Origin: Anaerolineales bacterium
GTDB taxonomy: Bacteria; Chloroflexota; Anaerolineae; 4572-78; J111
Direction: 5' to 3'
Assembly: GCA_020634935.1 (NCBI GenBank)
Contig: JACKAT010000042.1
Location: 1-49,127, forward strand
DNA length: 49,127 nt
The notes beneath the pieces were generated by a model that saw only the letters and a program-made list of their open reading frames with translations, was not told where the DNA came from and did no database searches. Of the stretch, positions 32,566 to 40,918 are shown piece after piece; the first letter of the stretch is position 1; the number at the start of each line of letters is the position of its first letter. A program made the position numbers and the translations under genes.

Positions 32566-34068
32566 TTGAATTTTCGCAAACTCATCAAAGACCTCAACTT
32601 CCGCAAACTGAGAGAGGACTTAGATTTCCGCGAAATCGTCGATAACCTACCACGACGGGCTTGGGCCAGTCTCATCCTGATCGTCATTCTCACCGGCGTT
32701 GTTTTTTACATTCAGGCTAAGATCCAATCGGTCGCGCAAACGACCACTCAGGTTGAGTACGTTAGAGGCTTAAGAGATGCCCCGGCTCCACCTACCCCTG
32801 ATTCATTTATTCGAGCCTGGCTGTCCCGAAAATTTTCTTTTGGGCGCAACCGCACCCCAACCGCTACCGTAACCGTTGAGCCGCAAATTACAGCCACACC
32901 TTTTTTTGTTTTTCATACCGTTGGCGTTAGCGAAACCTTAATCTCCATTGCCGCTCAGTATAATGTAACCACGGAAGAGCTGTTGGCTACCAATCAAATC
33001 CGTGATCCCAACAGCCTGGAAGAAGGCCAGCAGTTGCTCATCCCTCCCGACGACTCGGTCTACCAAGGTGAACTCATCCCTTATACCATTAAAGAAGGCG
33101 ACTCTTTAATCGGGATTGCCTCTAAATATGGTTCCAGTGTCAAAGCCCTTCAAGTCGCTAATCCTATTTTAAAGAACGATGAGCTAACGCCTGACGAACA
33201 TATTGTTGTGCCGGTTTTATTTAGCTCGGCTCATCCGATCAATACGTTTGCCGGAGGCGCTGACCCCGTCATGTATACCGTTGAATGGGGCGACACGCCG
33301 CTGGCGATTGCCCTTAAATACAATGTTCCCCTTGAAATTTTGCTAACCGTTAACGACATTCAGGACCCAACTTCGCTTCAGATTGGGCAGGAACTGCTGA
33401 TCCCGGTCAATGACGAATTGGACTACAGCTTCCCGGTCATTTTATACGAACTTCAGGAAAATGACACCCTGGTGGGCATTGCCTCCCGGTTTGGGTCGAG
33501 CGTCAAAGATATTCTGGCGGTCAACCCCGACCTTGACCCCGGTTCATTAGAGGCGGGACAATTGGTCGCCATTCCGGTTATCTTCGCCCCGGTCAAACCC
33601 ACGCCGGTTCCGATCCCCAACCGGCCCACCGGTCCCCCCCCCACCCCTCTGCCCCCTCCGCCGATGCTCGTCGACTTGCAGCAGCAGATGATCAACGCGA
33701 TCAATGTCCAGCGAGCTAACTTCGGGCTGTCCCCGTACCAAATCGATAAAGGGCTAACCGACGTGGCCTTAGCCCACGCCCAGGATATGGTGGTGCGTGA
33801 TTTTCTGGCCCACACCAACCCCGACGGCCAGTCGCCCCGTGATCGATTGATCAACTACGGTTTTACCGACATGTACAAAGTTGGTGAAAATATCCAACGT
33901 AATACCCGCCCCCGAGACAGTACGGTTGATGAAGCGGTCAACTGGTTTATGAACAGTCCTGTTCACCGCGCCGGTTTATTAAACACCGAATACAACCGCA
34001 TCGGCGTTGGGGCGGTCGAAGGGCCGCCGGGCTGGTTTACCTTCGTCATCGTATTTATCGAGCAGTAG
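32566..34068 (+). CDS. membrane-anchored protein with four LysM domains and a CAP/SCP domain
   Basis: A 500-residue paralogue of the preceding gene. TTG 32566 is chosen over TTG 32545 because GAGAGG lies about ten bases upstream. The cytoplasmic N-terminus has three 9-residue repeats (LNFRKLIKD, LNFRKLRED, LDFREIVDN), then one membrane helix. Four LysM repeats follow (FHTVGVSETLISIAAQY; YTIKEGDSLIGIASKYG; YTVEWGDTPLAIALKY; YELQENDTLVGIASRFG), then a Pro-rich linker and a CAP domain (INVQRANFGLSPY...HAQDMVVRDFLAHTNPDG...GENIQRN). Tandem duplication followed by gain or loss of one LysM is the simplest history. Confidence 0.9.
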   Translation: MNFRKLIKDLNFRKLREDLDFREIVDNLPRRAWASLILIVILTGVVFYIQAKIQSVAQTTTQVEYVRGLRDAPAPPTPDSFIRAWLSRKFSFGRNRTPTATVTVEPQITATPFFVFHTVGVSETLISIAAQYNVTTEELLATNQIRDPNSLEEGQQLLIPPDDSVYQGELIPYTIKEGDSLIGIASKYGSSVKALQVANPILKNDELTPDEHIVVPVLFSSAHPINTFAGGADPVMYTVEWGDTPLAIALKYNVPLEILLTVNDIQDPTSLQIGQELLIPVNDELDYSFPVILYELQENDTLVGIASRFGSSVKDILAVNPDLDPGSLEAGQLVAIPVIFAPVKPTPVPIPNRPTGPPPTPLPPPPMLVDLQQQMINAINVQRANFGLSPYQIDKGLTDVALAHAQDMVVRDFLAHTNPDGQSPRDRLINYGFTDMYKVGENIQRNTRPRDSTVDEAVNWFMNSPVHRAGLLNTEYNRIGVGAVEGPPGWFTFVIVFIEQ

Positions 34069-34168
34069 TCTCAGTAGATCTAATTTTGGACCGATCAGGA
34101 GCGTCAAAGTTTACTTTGACCGACAAAGCAAAGCTTTGTTGCTCCTGAATTTGGATCCACTGAGACTC
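34067..34168. repeat. MITE-like element with stem-loop core (copy D, inverted)
   Basis: Terminal inverted repeats beginning AGTCTCAGT (from 34067) and ending ACTGAGACT (to about 34168) enclose the core 34098-34145. That core is the reverse complement of the core at 8451-8510 but without its usual flanks. The element starts at the stop codon of the upstream gene. The remainder of the 328-base gap holds a single CTTACTCCCTACT string and the aconitase promoter region. Confidence 0.65.
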
Positions 34169-34275
34169 TAACCCGAATGGCTTTATCACCATCAAAGCTG
34201 GTCATTCCGGTAATTCACCTCCCTTACTCCCTACTCCCTGTAACCGACTTAACCGAAGTTAAATAAATTTGATGT

Positions 34276-34305
34276 TTGGCGAATAAAGCCATTTAGAGGT
34301 AAAAT
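34276..34305 (+). promoter_or_regulatory. possible aconitase promoter
   Basis: TTGGCG (34276-34281) and TAAAAT (34300-34305) with an 18-base spacer, about 90 bases before the start codon. Moderate match. Confidence 0.4.
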
Positions 34306-34396
34306 AATCGCCAGACCCCGAAGCATGATCAACCAAATAAATATTGACGGTAAACGACAATTGTGACAATGAAGCAAATCTGTAAGGAGACAAGCA

Positions 34397-37102
34397 ATGA
34401 CCAAAAACTCACTGGGCGCACGCGCCACATTTGACACCGGTAGCGGCGAAGCGTTTATCTATCGCCTGGACAAGCTGGAAAAGGATGGCCTCGGCCCTAT
34501 TTCCAGTTTGCCGTTTTCAATCAAAATCTTGCTGGAAGCCGTGCTGCGAGAAGTAGACGGCTATGTCGTTAATGAAGAAGACGTTACCAAACTCGCCAAA
34601 TGGAACGCCGCCGCTCCGGCTGACGACGAGATTCCATTTAAACCGGCCCGGGTCATTTTGCAGGACTTCACCGGCGTCCCGGCAGTCGTCGATCTGGCGG
34701 CGATGCGCTCGGCGATGGCCCGCATGGGCGGCGATCCGCAAAAGATCAATCCGACGGTGCCGGTCAACCTGGTCATCGACCACTCGGTGCAGGTGGATGT
34801 CTTCGGCCAGTCGTTGGCGTTGGAGCGCAACGCCGAAATCGAATTCGAGCGCAACCGCGAGCGCTACGAGTTTCTGCGCTGGGGCCAAAAAGCCTTCGAT
34901 AACTTCAGCGTGGTGCCGCCCTCCAGCGGGATTGTCCACCAGGTCAACCTGGAATACATTGCCCGCGGCGTCTGGACCCGCCCCGAGGATGGCGGTATCG
35001 TCGCCTACCCCGATACGCTGGTCGGCACCGACAGCCACACCACCATGATCAACGGGTTGGGCATTGTCGGTTGGGGCGTGGGTGGCATCGAAGCCGAGGC
35101 GGTGATGCTCAGCCAGCCGATTTATATGCTGGTGCCGGAAGTGGTCGGCTTCAAGCTGACTGGCCAGCTCAAAGAGGGCGTAACCGCCACCGATTTGACC
35201 TTGACCGTGGTGCAGATGCTGCGCCAAAAAGGCGTCGTCGGTAAGTTCGTCGAGTTCTACGGCTCCGGTCTGAGCCAGATGACCTTGCCCGACCGGGCCA
35301 CGATTGCCAATATGGGCCCCGAATACGGCGCGACGATGGGCTTCTTCCCCACCGACGCCGAGTCGCTCAACTATCTGCGCCGCACCGGCCGCTCGCCGGA
35401 ATTGGTGCAATTAGTCGAGCGCTACACCAAAGAACAGGGGCTGTTCCGCACCGACGCCACCCCCGATCCGGTCTTTACCGATACCCTGGCGCTCGATCTG
35501 GGCGAGGTCGAACCCAGTTTGGCCGGGCCGAAACGACCGCAAGATCGTATTGCGCTGGGTGATATGAAAAAGGTCTTCCAAATGTCGCTGACCAAGCCGG
35601 TTGGCCCGCAAGGGTTTGGCCTGGCCGAAGATGCGCTGAGCCGCAAAGGCATTATCAAACCCAACGGCATACCGGGCGCGGAGCTATCCCACGGCGCGGT
35701 TGTGCTGGCGGCGATCACCTCCTGCACCAACACCAGCAACCCCTCGGTGATGCTGGGCGCGGGTATTTTGGCCAAAAAAGCGGTTGAAAAAGGGTTGAAA
35801 GTGCCGGCTTACGTTAAAACCAGTATGGCCCCCGGCTCTAGAGTGGTAACCGATTATCTCGATGAAGCCGGCCTGACTCCCTACCTGGAGCAGTTAGGCT
35901 TCTTCACCGTGGGCTACGGCTGTACCACCTGCATCGGCAACAGCGGGCCGCTGCCCGATCCCGTTGTCGATGCCATCACCACCGGCGATCTGATTGTCTC
36001 CGGCGTGCTCAGCGGCAACCGCAACTTTGAGGGGCGCATCCATCCCTACATCAAAGCCAACTTCCTGGCCTCGCCGCCGCTGGTGGTGGCCTATGCCCTG
36101 GCCGGCACCACCGATATCGATCTGGTCAACGAGCCGCTCGGGACCGGGGCTGACGGTAATCCGGTCTACCTGAAAGATATCTGGCCGACCCAGGCTGAAG
36201 TAGCCGCCGAGTATGACAACGCCCTCAATCCTGCTACGTTCAACAAAGAGTACACCGGCATTGAGCAGAGCAACCCCAAATGGAACGAAATTCCCGTAGC
36301 CGAAGGGGCGCTCTACCAATGGGACGAGTGGTCCACCTATATTCAGGAGCCGCCCTTCTTTATCGATATGAGCGATGACCCCGAACCCATCGCGCCGATT
36401 GTTGACGCCAAAGTGCTGGTCAAAGTGGGCGACTCGGTTACGACCGACCATATCTCGCCCGCCGGTTCTATTCCGGCCGAAATGCCCGCCGGCAAATACC
36501 TGCAAGATCACGATGTGGCCCCGTACGAGTTCAACTCCTTCGGCTCGCGGCGCGGCAACGACCGGGTGATGACGCGCGGCACGTTCGGCAACATTCGCCT
36601 GCGCAACCAGATGGCCCCCGGCACCGAGGGCGGCTGGACCAACTACCTGCCCGATGACGCGGTGATGCCCATCTACGACGCCAGCGAAAAGTACAAAGCC
36701 GACGGCACCCCGCTGCTGGTTATCGCCGGCAAAGAGTACGGCACCGGCTCCAGCCGCGACTGGGCGGCCAAAGGCACGCTGCTGCTGGGCGTTGAGGCGG
36801 TGCTGGCCGAAAGCTTCGAGCGGATTCACCGCAGCAACCTGGTCGGTATGGGTGTGCTGCCGCTGCAATTCAAAGCCGGCGAAAATGCCCAAAGCCTGGG
36901 CCTGACCGGCAGCGAAACTTATACCATCCACGTCGATGACAACCTCAAACCTCGCCAGGATGTCCAGGTCGATGTCACCGACGCCGCCGGCAGCACCCGC
37001 ACCATCACCTTGGTCTGCCGGGTCGATACGCCGGTTGAGGTCGATTACTACCGCAACGGCGGCATCTTGCAGACGGTGCTGCGCAACTTCTTGAAAGAGT
37101 AA
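34397..37102 (+). CDS. acnA: aconitate hydratase
   Basis: A 901-residue AcnA-type aconitase, interconverting citrate and isocitrate in the TCA cycle. The [4Fe-4S] ligands are visible as C443 (SCTNTSNPSV) and C509/C512 (GCTTCIGNSG). The swivelling C-terminal domain starts after a linker near residue 640 and includes VGDSVTTDHISPAGSIP and KEYGTGSSRDWAAKG. Length and domain order match bacterial AcnA/IRP. GGAGA precedes ATG 34397. A terminator at 37163 closes a single-gene transcript. Confidence 0.96.
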   Translation: MTKNSLGARATFDTGSGEAFIYRLDKLEKDGLGPISSLPFSIKILLEAVLREVDGYVVNEEDVTKLAKWNAAAPADDEIPFKPARVILQDFTGVPAVVDLAAMRSAMARMGGDPQKINPTVPVNLVIDHSVQVDVFGQSLALERNAEIEFERNRERYEFLRWGQKAFDNFSVVPPSSGIVHQVNLEYIARGVWTRPEDGGIVAYPDTLVGTDSHTTMINGLGIVGWGVGGIEAEAVMLSQPIYMLVPEVVGFKLTGQLKEGVTATDLTLTVVQMLRQKGVVGKFVEFYGSGLSQMTLPDRATIANMGPEYGATMGFFPTDAESLNYLRRTGRSPELVQLVERYTKEQGLFRTDATPDPVFTDTLALDLGEVEPSLAGPKRPQDRIALGDMKKVFQMSLTKPVGPQGFGLAEDALSRKGIIKPNGIPGAELSHGAVVLAAITSCTNTSNPSVMLGAGILAKKAVEKGLKVPAYVKTSMAPGSRVVTDYLDEAGLTPYLEQLGFFTVGYGCTTCIGNSGPLPDPVVDAITTGDLIVSGVLSGNRNFEGRIHPYIKANFLASPPLVVAYALAGTTDIDLVNEPLGTGADGNPVYLKDIWPTQAEVAAEYDNALNPATFNKEYTGIEQSNPKWNEIPVAEGALYQWDEWSTYIQEPPFFIDMSDDPEPIAPIVDAKVLVKVGDSVTTDHISPAGSIPAEMPAGKYLQDHDVAPYEFNSFGSRRGNDRVMTRGTFGNIRLRNQMAPGTEGGWTNYLPDDAVMPIYDASEKYKADGTPLLVIAGKEYGTGSSRDWAAKGTLLLGVEAVLAESFERIHRSNLVGMGVLPLQFKAGENAQSLGLTGSETYTIHVDDNLKPRQDVQVDVTDAAGSTRTITLVCRVDTPVEVDYYRNGGILQTVLRNFLKE

Positions 37103-37162
37103 TCATTCCCCTTTGTAAATGTAAAACGCAATTTTGCATTGCACTGACCTGCTATAGTCAAA

Positions 37163-37196
37163 ACTGGGGCTTGTAAACCAAATTACAAGCCCCAGT
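37163..37196 (+). terminator. terminator after acnA
   Basis: A perfect 14-bp stem (37163-37176 with 37183-37196) has a 6-base loop and is followed by a broken T run. Confidence 0.75.
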
Positions 37197-37447
37197 GTAA
37201 GTTTTCATTTTTTCCCCAAAATGATGGCTATTCTCCGTTTTAGCATTTTCCCATAATTGACGACCGGATCGGATCAACGCCCTAACAAGCCGGTCGCTGA
37301 ACCTTTGTCCTCACCACCCATCGCTATTCTCCACGTGGTCTGCGATGATTTCCAGCCCTTTGAGTGAATTTCTATTGAATCAAAGATATCGTTAAACACT
37401 TTCTCAAACCGCGTTTTATAATATTTTGGATGATTGAAAATTCGGAC
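37197..37447. other. gap before the lacI promoter
   Basis: No convincing gene. A 90-residue minus-strand frame (37274-37546) crosses the lacI promoter and operator and was not accepted. Confidence 0.4.
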
Positions 37448-37497
37448 TTGACAAGTCTTAAATTTTATGGTATTGTTAATGTGCAATCGTTTGCACA
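37448..37497 (+). promoter_or_regulatory. lacI promoter and operator O1
   Basis: TTGACA (37448-37453), 17 bases, TATTGT (37471-37476), then the palindrome TGTGCAA-TCGT-TTGCACA (37480-37497) where transcription should start. A repressor bound here would block initiation, so autoregulation is expected. Confidence 0.75.
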
Positions 37498-37593
37498 ATC
37501 TTAAATAGACCCTCTTATAAATCTTTCGATAAGGATTAGTTATCAAAAACGGTTTACTTTTTGGACATATTCTTATCGTATTTTTTTACTCAG

Positions 37594-37613
37594 TTGTGCA
37601 AACGTTTGCGCAA
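37594..37613. promoter_or_regulatory. LacI-type operator O2
   Basis: TTGTGCAAACGTTTGCGCAA, a 20-base palindrome with one mismatch pair and the GCAAACGTTTGC core, in the leader 31 bases before the lacI start. Confidence 0.8.
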
Positions 37614-37644
37614 TTGTGAAAAACAATTACTCAGGATGAATACA

Positions 37645-38640
37645 ATGTCCGTGTCGCTTCATGATATTGCCAAAGCCGCCAATGTTTCCCCTTCTACGGT
37701 CTCACGCGCCCTTAACGATCATCCCCGCATTGGCACCCAAACCAAAGCACACATCAAATCATTAGCTAAAGAAATGGGCTACATCCCCAGTGCCGTGGCG
37801 CAAAGCCTCATCACCAACAAGACCTGGACCATTGGCATGGTCATTACTACCGTGGCGGATCCGGTGGTGGCCGATTTTGTGGATGGTGTGGATGAAGTCG
37901 CTCAGACAGCCGGGTACAGCCTCTTTTTGAGTAACTCTCGCAATGACCCCCAACGAGAAGTGGCCGTTGTTGAAACCTTTCAGAGCCGGCGCGTCGATGC
38001 GATTATCGTGGTTGCCTCGCGGATAGGCAGTACCTACAGTTCCAAGCTAGACCAACTCAAGGTGCCGATTGTGCTAATTGAAAATCAGAAACACGGCGAT
38101 TTTTACCACTCGATATTCATTGAGAATACAATCGGGGCCAAAGCGGCCGTTGACCATTTGATTGAGTTAGGCCACCGCCGCATCGGGTTTATCGGGGCGG
38201 TTGATCGGCCTAAATCGAACGATGAGCGGTTACTTGGATACAAGATGGCGCTCCAACAGGCCAATATCCCGGTGGAGCCGGAGCTTATCTCCCTGCCCGA
38301 CAGTAACGACGATTTTGAGCGGGGGCAGAGAGGGTTGGCGGAGATGGTAGCCGCTCAAGCTACGGCAGTGTTTTGCTATAACGACCGGACTGCGATCGGG
38401 TTAATAAAAGGCTGCGAGCAACAAGGCATTCTTATTCCCCAACATCTTAGTGTTGTCGGCTTTGATGATATTCAGATCGCCTCCTATTTGAGACCGGCTT
38501 TAACCACCGTCCGCCAACCTCGGGTCCAGATGGGGCGCCTCGCCATGCAAATGATACTGGGACTGCTCGATGGTCAGGCTGTCCAAAATCAGACTCTGTC
38601 GTGTGAATTGGTGGTCAGGCAGACCACGGCCCGGAAATGA
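37645..38640 (+). CDS. LacI family transcriptional regulator
   Basis: A 331-residue LacI/GalR repressor. The N-terminal helix-turn-helix and hinge read VSLHDIAKAANVSPSTVSRALNDHPRIG, followed by a periplasmic-binding-like effector domain (GMVITTVADPVVADFVDGV; VVGFDDIQIASYLRPALTTV). ATG 37645 (MSVSLHD) is preferred over 37636 because AGGA lies at proper distance; an open frame back to 37561 covers operator O2. Three matching operators flank the gene, so it likely controls itself and the downstream regulator. The ligand is probably a sugar or sugar phosphate handled by the transporter locus. Confidence 0.93.
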   Translation: MSVSLHDIAKAANVSPSTVSRALNDHPRIGTQTKAHIKSLAKEMGYIPSAVAQSLITNKTWTIGMVITTVADPVVADFVDGVDEVAQTAGYSLFLSNSRNDPQREVAVVETFQSRRVDAIIVVASRIGSTYSSKLDQLKVPIVLIENQKHGDFYHSIFIENTIGAKAAVDHLIELGHRRIGFIGAVDRPKSNDERLLGYKMALQQANIPVEPELISLPDSNDDFERGQRGLAEMVAAQATAVFCYNDRTAIGLIKGCEQQGILIPQHLSVVGFDDIQIASYLRPALTTVRQPRVQMGRLAMQMILGLLDGQAVQNQTLSCELVVRQTTARK

Positions 38641-38669
38641 CAATGTAAATAGTAACTTTTTTTTTGAAA

Positions 38670-38689
38670 TTGCGCAAACGTTTGCGCAA
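38670..38689. promoter_or_regulatory. LacI-type operator O3 (perfect palindrome)
   Basis: TTGCGCAAACGTTTGCGCAA is a perfect 20-base palindrome with the same core as O1 and O2, between lacI and the SARP gene, 75 bases before the latter's start. Confidence 0.85.
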
Positions 38690-38763
38690 ACTGCACCAGG
38701 AATGAAGTGACCGTTAGGATCGCTGAACTTGGACAATGAAGCCGTCCTTGGGGAGGATAAATA

Positions 38764-39615
38764 ATGGATTTAGTCGTGAATGGACGTCAAATAAAGGCAA
38801 AAATGAATGAACATCACCTAACTGATCCGGCCGATTGGGGCAGCGAAGGGATGACCCAACCGGTTATGATTTGCTTGTTGGGTAATTTTCGCCTAATGCA
38901 GAGGGGTGAGTTGGTGCCGATCAGAGCCGGTGGCAAAAGTGAAGCCCTCTTAGCCTATCTCGGCCTCCATCACGGACGGCGGGTTCCACGCGAGCGGCTC
39001 GTCCAGGCGCTTTGGCCCACCAGCGATCTGACCCTGGGACTCAACTCGCTCAACAATGTGGTCTACAACCTGCATAAACTCCTGGGTCCGGCGCTGCATG
39101 GTGCCGCACCGGTGTTGCACGAAGAGGGCTATTACCAACTCAATGTCGCCGCCGGCATTGGCGTTGATGTGGCCTGCTTCGACGCGCGGGTGGAAACCGG
39201 CGACCGGCGGAGTCGAGCCGGTAATCTGACCGCCGCCGTGGCAGCCTACCATCGTGCGGTTGACCTCTATCGGGACGATCTCTACCTGTCGCCAGACCCG
39301 CAGAGCATCGTCGAGCGCGAGCGCCTGCGGGCCCGCTATTTAAGGGTGCTGGCTCAATTAGCCGACCATTACTATCAGGCCAACGACTACACCGCTGCTT
39401 TGAAGTATATCTGGCAGTTGTTAGGACGGGACTCCTGTCGTGAGGACGCCCATCGCCTGGTCATGCGCTGCTATGTGCGGCGCGGCGAACGGGCGGCCGC
39501 CCTGCGCCATTATCAGGTCTGTGTGGACCTGCTGCGCGACCAGCTCGATGTCGCGCCGGAACCGGCTACGGTGGCCCTGGTAGAACAGATCCGGCTGAAC
39601 CCGGACCGTATTTGA
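38764..39615 (+). CDS. short SARP-type activator (winged helix plus BTAD)
   Basis: A 283-residue regulator. After about 28 variable residues comes an OmpR-like winged helix (ICLLGNFRLMQRGELVPI...SEALLAYLGLHHGRRVPRERLVQALWP...NSLNNVVYNLHKLLG), then a bacterial transcriptional activator domain of TPR-like helices (VACFDARVETGD to the C-terminus). It has no ATPase domain, so it is the short SARP form. SARPs bind direct repeats about 11 bases apart, and exactly such an array starts at its stop codon. GGAGGATAAATA precedes ATG 38764. LacI operator O3 sits upstream, suggesting a LacI-to-SARP cascade. Confidence 0.88.
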   Translation: MDLVVNGRQIKAKMNEHHLTDPADWGSEGMTQPVMICLLGNFRLMQRGELVPIRAGGKSEALLAYLGLHHGRRVPRERLVQALWPTSDLTLGLNSLNNVVYNLHKLLGPALHGAAPVLHEEGYYQLNVAAGIGVDVACFDARVETGDRRSRAGNLTAAVAAYHRAVDLYRDDLYLSPDPQSIVERERLRARYLRVLAQLADHYYQANDYTAALKYIWQLLGRDSCREDAHRLVMRCYVRRGERAAALRHYQVCVDLLRDQLDVAPEPATVALVEQIRLNPDRI

Positions 39616-39661
39616 TGGCAACTTGACGACAACTTGACGGTAATATGACGCCGATATGACG
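39613..39661 (+). promoter_or_regulatory. array of 11-bp-phased TGACG repeats (probable SARP site)
   Basis: TGACG occurs at 39624, 39635, 39646 and 39657, each exactly 11 bases apart. A variant TGATG at 39613 is in phase and includes the SARP gene's TGA stop. TATAAA at 39698-39703 is a candidate -10 for the small gene at 39742. This is the geometry of SARP/OmpR-family half-sites. Confidence 0.75.
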
Positions 39662-39741
39662 GCCATCTAACTCTGAAATGAGGGCAGGTCGCTAAAGTAT
39701 AAAGACCCAATGAAATTTACAAAGTAATACAGGGTCAGCCT

Positions 39742-39951
39742 ATGTCGGACTTAGCAAGCGAAATCACCTTGCAGAATCGCCAGTATATTTCCCTGATCGT
39801 GCGCCTGACGCTGGACCGGGGGGGGCATCTTATAAGGGGTGAGTTGGTGGATACAACCGATACCCTTCGGCAGCGGTTTACCACGCTATCGGAATTGAAT
39901 GCGGCAGTGGCGGCTTGGCTCAAACAGCAGGAACATGCCGGCGGCCAATAA
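39742..39951 (+). CDS. small protein downstream of the SARP gene
   Basis: A 69-residue protein of predicted beta-beta-alpha character: YISLIVRLTLDRGGHLIRGELVDT, then LRQRFTTLSELNAAVAAWLKQQ. I do not recognise a named family, but the pattern (strand, polar turn, strand, then a short helix) resembles small proteins seen with BTAD regulators in related bacteria; that is recollection, not a search. Its position just after the phased repeats makes it the first candidate target of the activator. Confidence 0.65.
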   Translation: MSDLASEITLQNRQYISLIVRLTLDRGGHLIRGELVDTTDTLRQRFTTLSELNAAVAAWLKQQEHAGGQ

Positions 39952-40064
39952 GACAAGAACACCTTAACCTCCAATCTCTAAAATCACGAACTTATCAACA
40001 AAAAAATAAAATCCAAGCGTTCTCCTGATAATAAACAAAGCAGTTTAATTAATGGGGATTATCA

Positions 40065-40151
40065 ATGACAGTACAAACAACAGCAACGACCATGGCCATG
40101 ATTTCCGGCGAGTTTGACTTGTCGGTTGGCTCTACGTTGGCGGTAGAATGA
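40065..40151 (+). pseudogene. remnant of a CUT2 (RbsC-like) sugar permease
   Basis: A 28-codon frame from ATG 40065 to TGA 40149-40151 encodes MAMISGEFDLSVGSTLAV, the signature stretch of ribose-type ABC permeases (compare HLDLSVGSLLAAG in the intact permease at 42161). Nothing permease-like continues on either side. Its stop overlaps the ATG of the next gene. It is best read as the scar of a deleted permease gene. Confidence 0.7.
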
Positions 40152-40840
40152 GACGAACTCACGTCCTGATATTATTATCTGTCATATCACTCCTGCCTAT
40201 TATCGGGTATTTTGGATTTTACCCCAGGCATCAGCCCACGCCGCACCTGATCATTGACGCTTCTGTAGACGATAATTTCGCTGAAGTCATTACGGAGACG
40301 TGGATACAATTTCTGTTCGCTTTTGCGGCCAGAAGCAATTGTTTTGGCGATGTTTTGGTGAAAGCAGATTACGATTTGGTTGATCGGGCGATGTATGATC
40401 CGCGGACCGCCACCGTATCTGTGCGAGTCCCGGAAAGAGCGTCCATTCTCAAGGGGGCCTTAGTCCATGAATGGGCTCATCATGTTGAGTTTCAATGTGC
40501 AGCGCAGACCGAGATGCGAGCAGCATTTATTGAGGCGCAGGGCATACCGGCAGACACACTGTGGCGGTTAAAAGACGGAACCACCCATATTTTCTCATCC
40601 GATTGGGCGAACATCCCCTCCGAACAATATGCCGAAACTGTCATTGTTGTTGTGCTGGGTGAGCGCCCCGTTCCGACCAATAATGCTCCAATTACAACGG
40701 AGGGGGTGGAGGTCATAAGAAGGTGGGCGCAAAAAGAAAATCTATCCTGCTCACCCGGTAGTTGGGCGTGTCCCGTTGTTGAATTTATCCGCCAATTTAC
40801 GCCTGGCTACCTTGACCAACAGGAGGTGTCGATGGAATAA
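40148..40840 (+). CDS. putative secreted HExxH metallopeptidase-like protein
   Basis: A 230-residue protein with an N-terminal signal or anchor (about 5-25) and the zinc-peptidase motif LVHEWAHHVEF (H107, E108, H111). A downstream Glu in SEQYAETV (E159 or E163) could be the third ligand, as in gluzincins. Cys residues at 65, 117 and near the C-terminus could form disulfides. The overall sequence is unfamiliar. ATG 40148 overlaps the end of the permease remnant and lacks a strong ribosome site; it might be an insertion into the transporter locus. Confidence 0.7.
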   Translation: MRRTHVLILLSVISLLPIIGYFGFYPRHQPTPHLIIDASVDDNFAEVITETWIQFLFAFAARSNCFGDVLVKADYDLVDRAMYDPRTATVSVRVPERASILKGALVHEWAHHVEFQCAAQTEMRAAFIEAQGIPADTLWRLKDGTTHIFSSDWANIPSEQYAETVIVVVLGERPVPTNNAPITTEGVEVIRRWAQKENLSCSPGSWACPVVEFIRQFTPGYLDQQEVSME

Positions 40841-40918
40841 AGGCGACATCAATTTTGATGTGCTTATCAGCAAAACTTGTAAAAACTATTAGCAAATAAC
40901 ATTAAAGAAGGAGAATAC

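Noticed and set aside
35894..36931. 345-residue minus-strand frame opposite aconitase
   Set aside because: An antisense shadow within an unmistakable acnA gene.
37274..37546. 90-residue minus-strand frame upstream of lacI
   Set aside because: It crosses the lacI promoter and operator O1, starts at TTG without a ribosome site and has biased Lys/Ile-rich text typical of AT-rich spacer.
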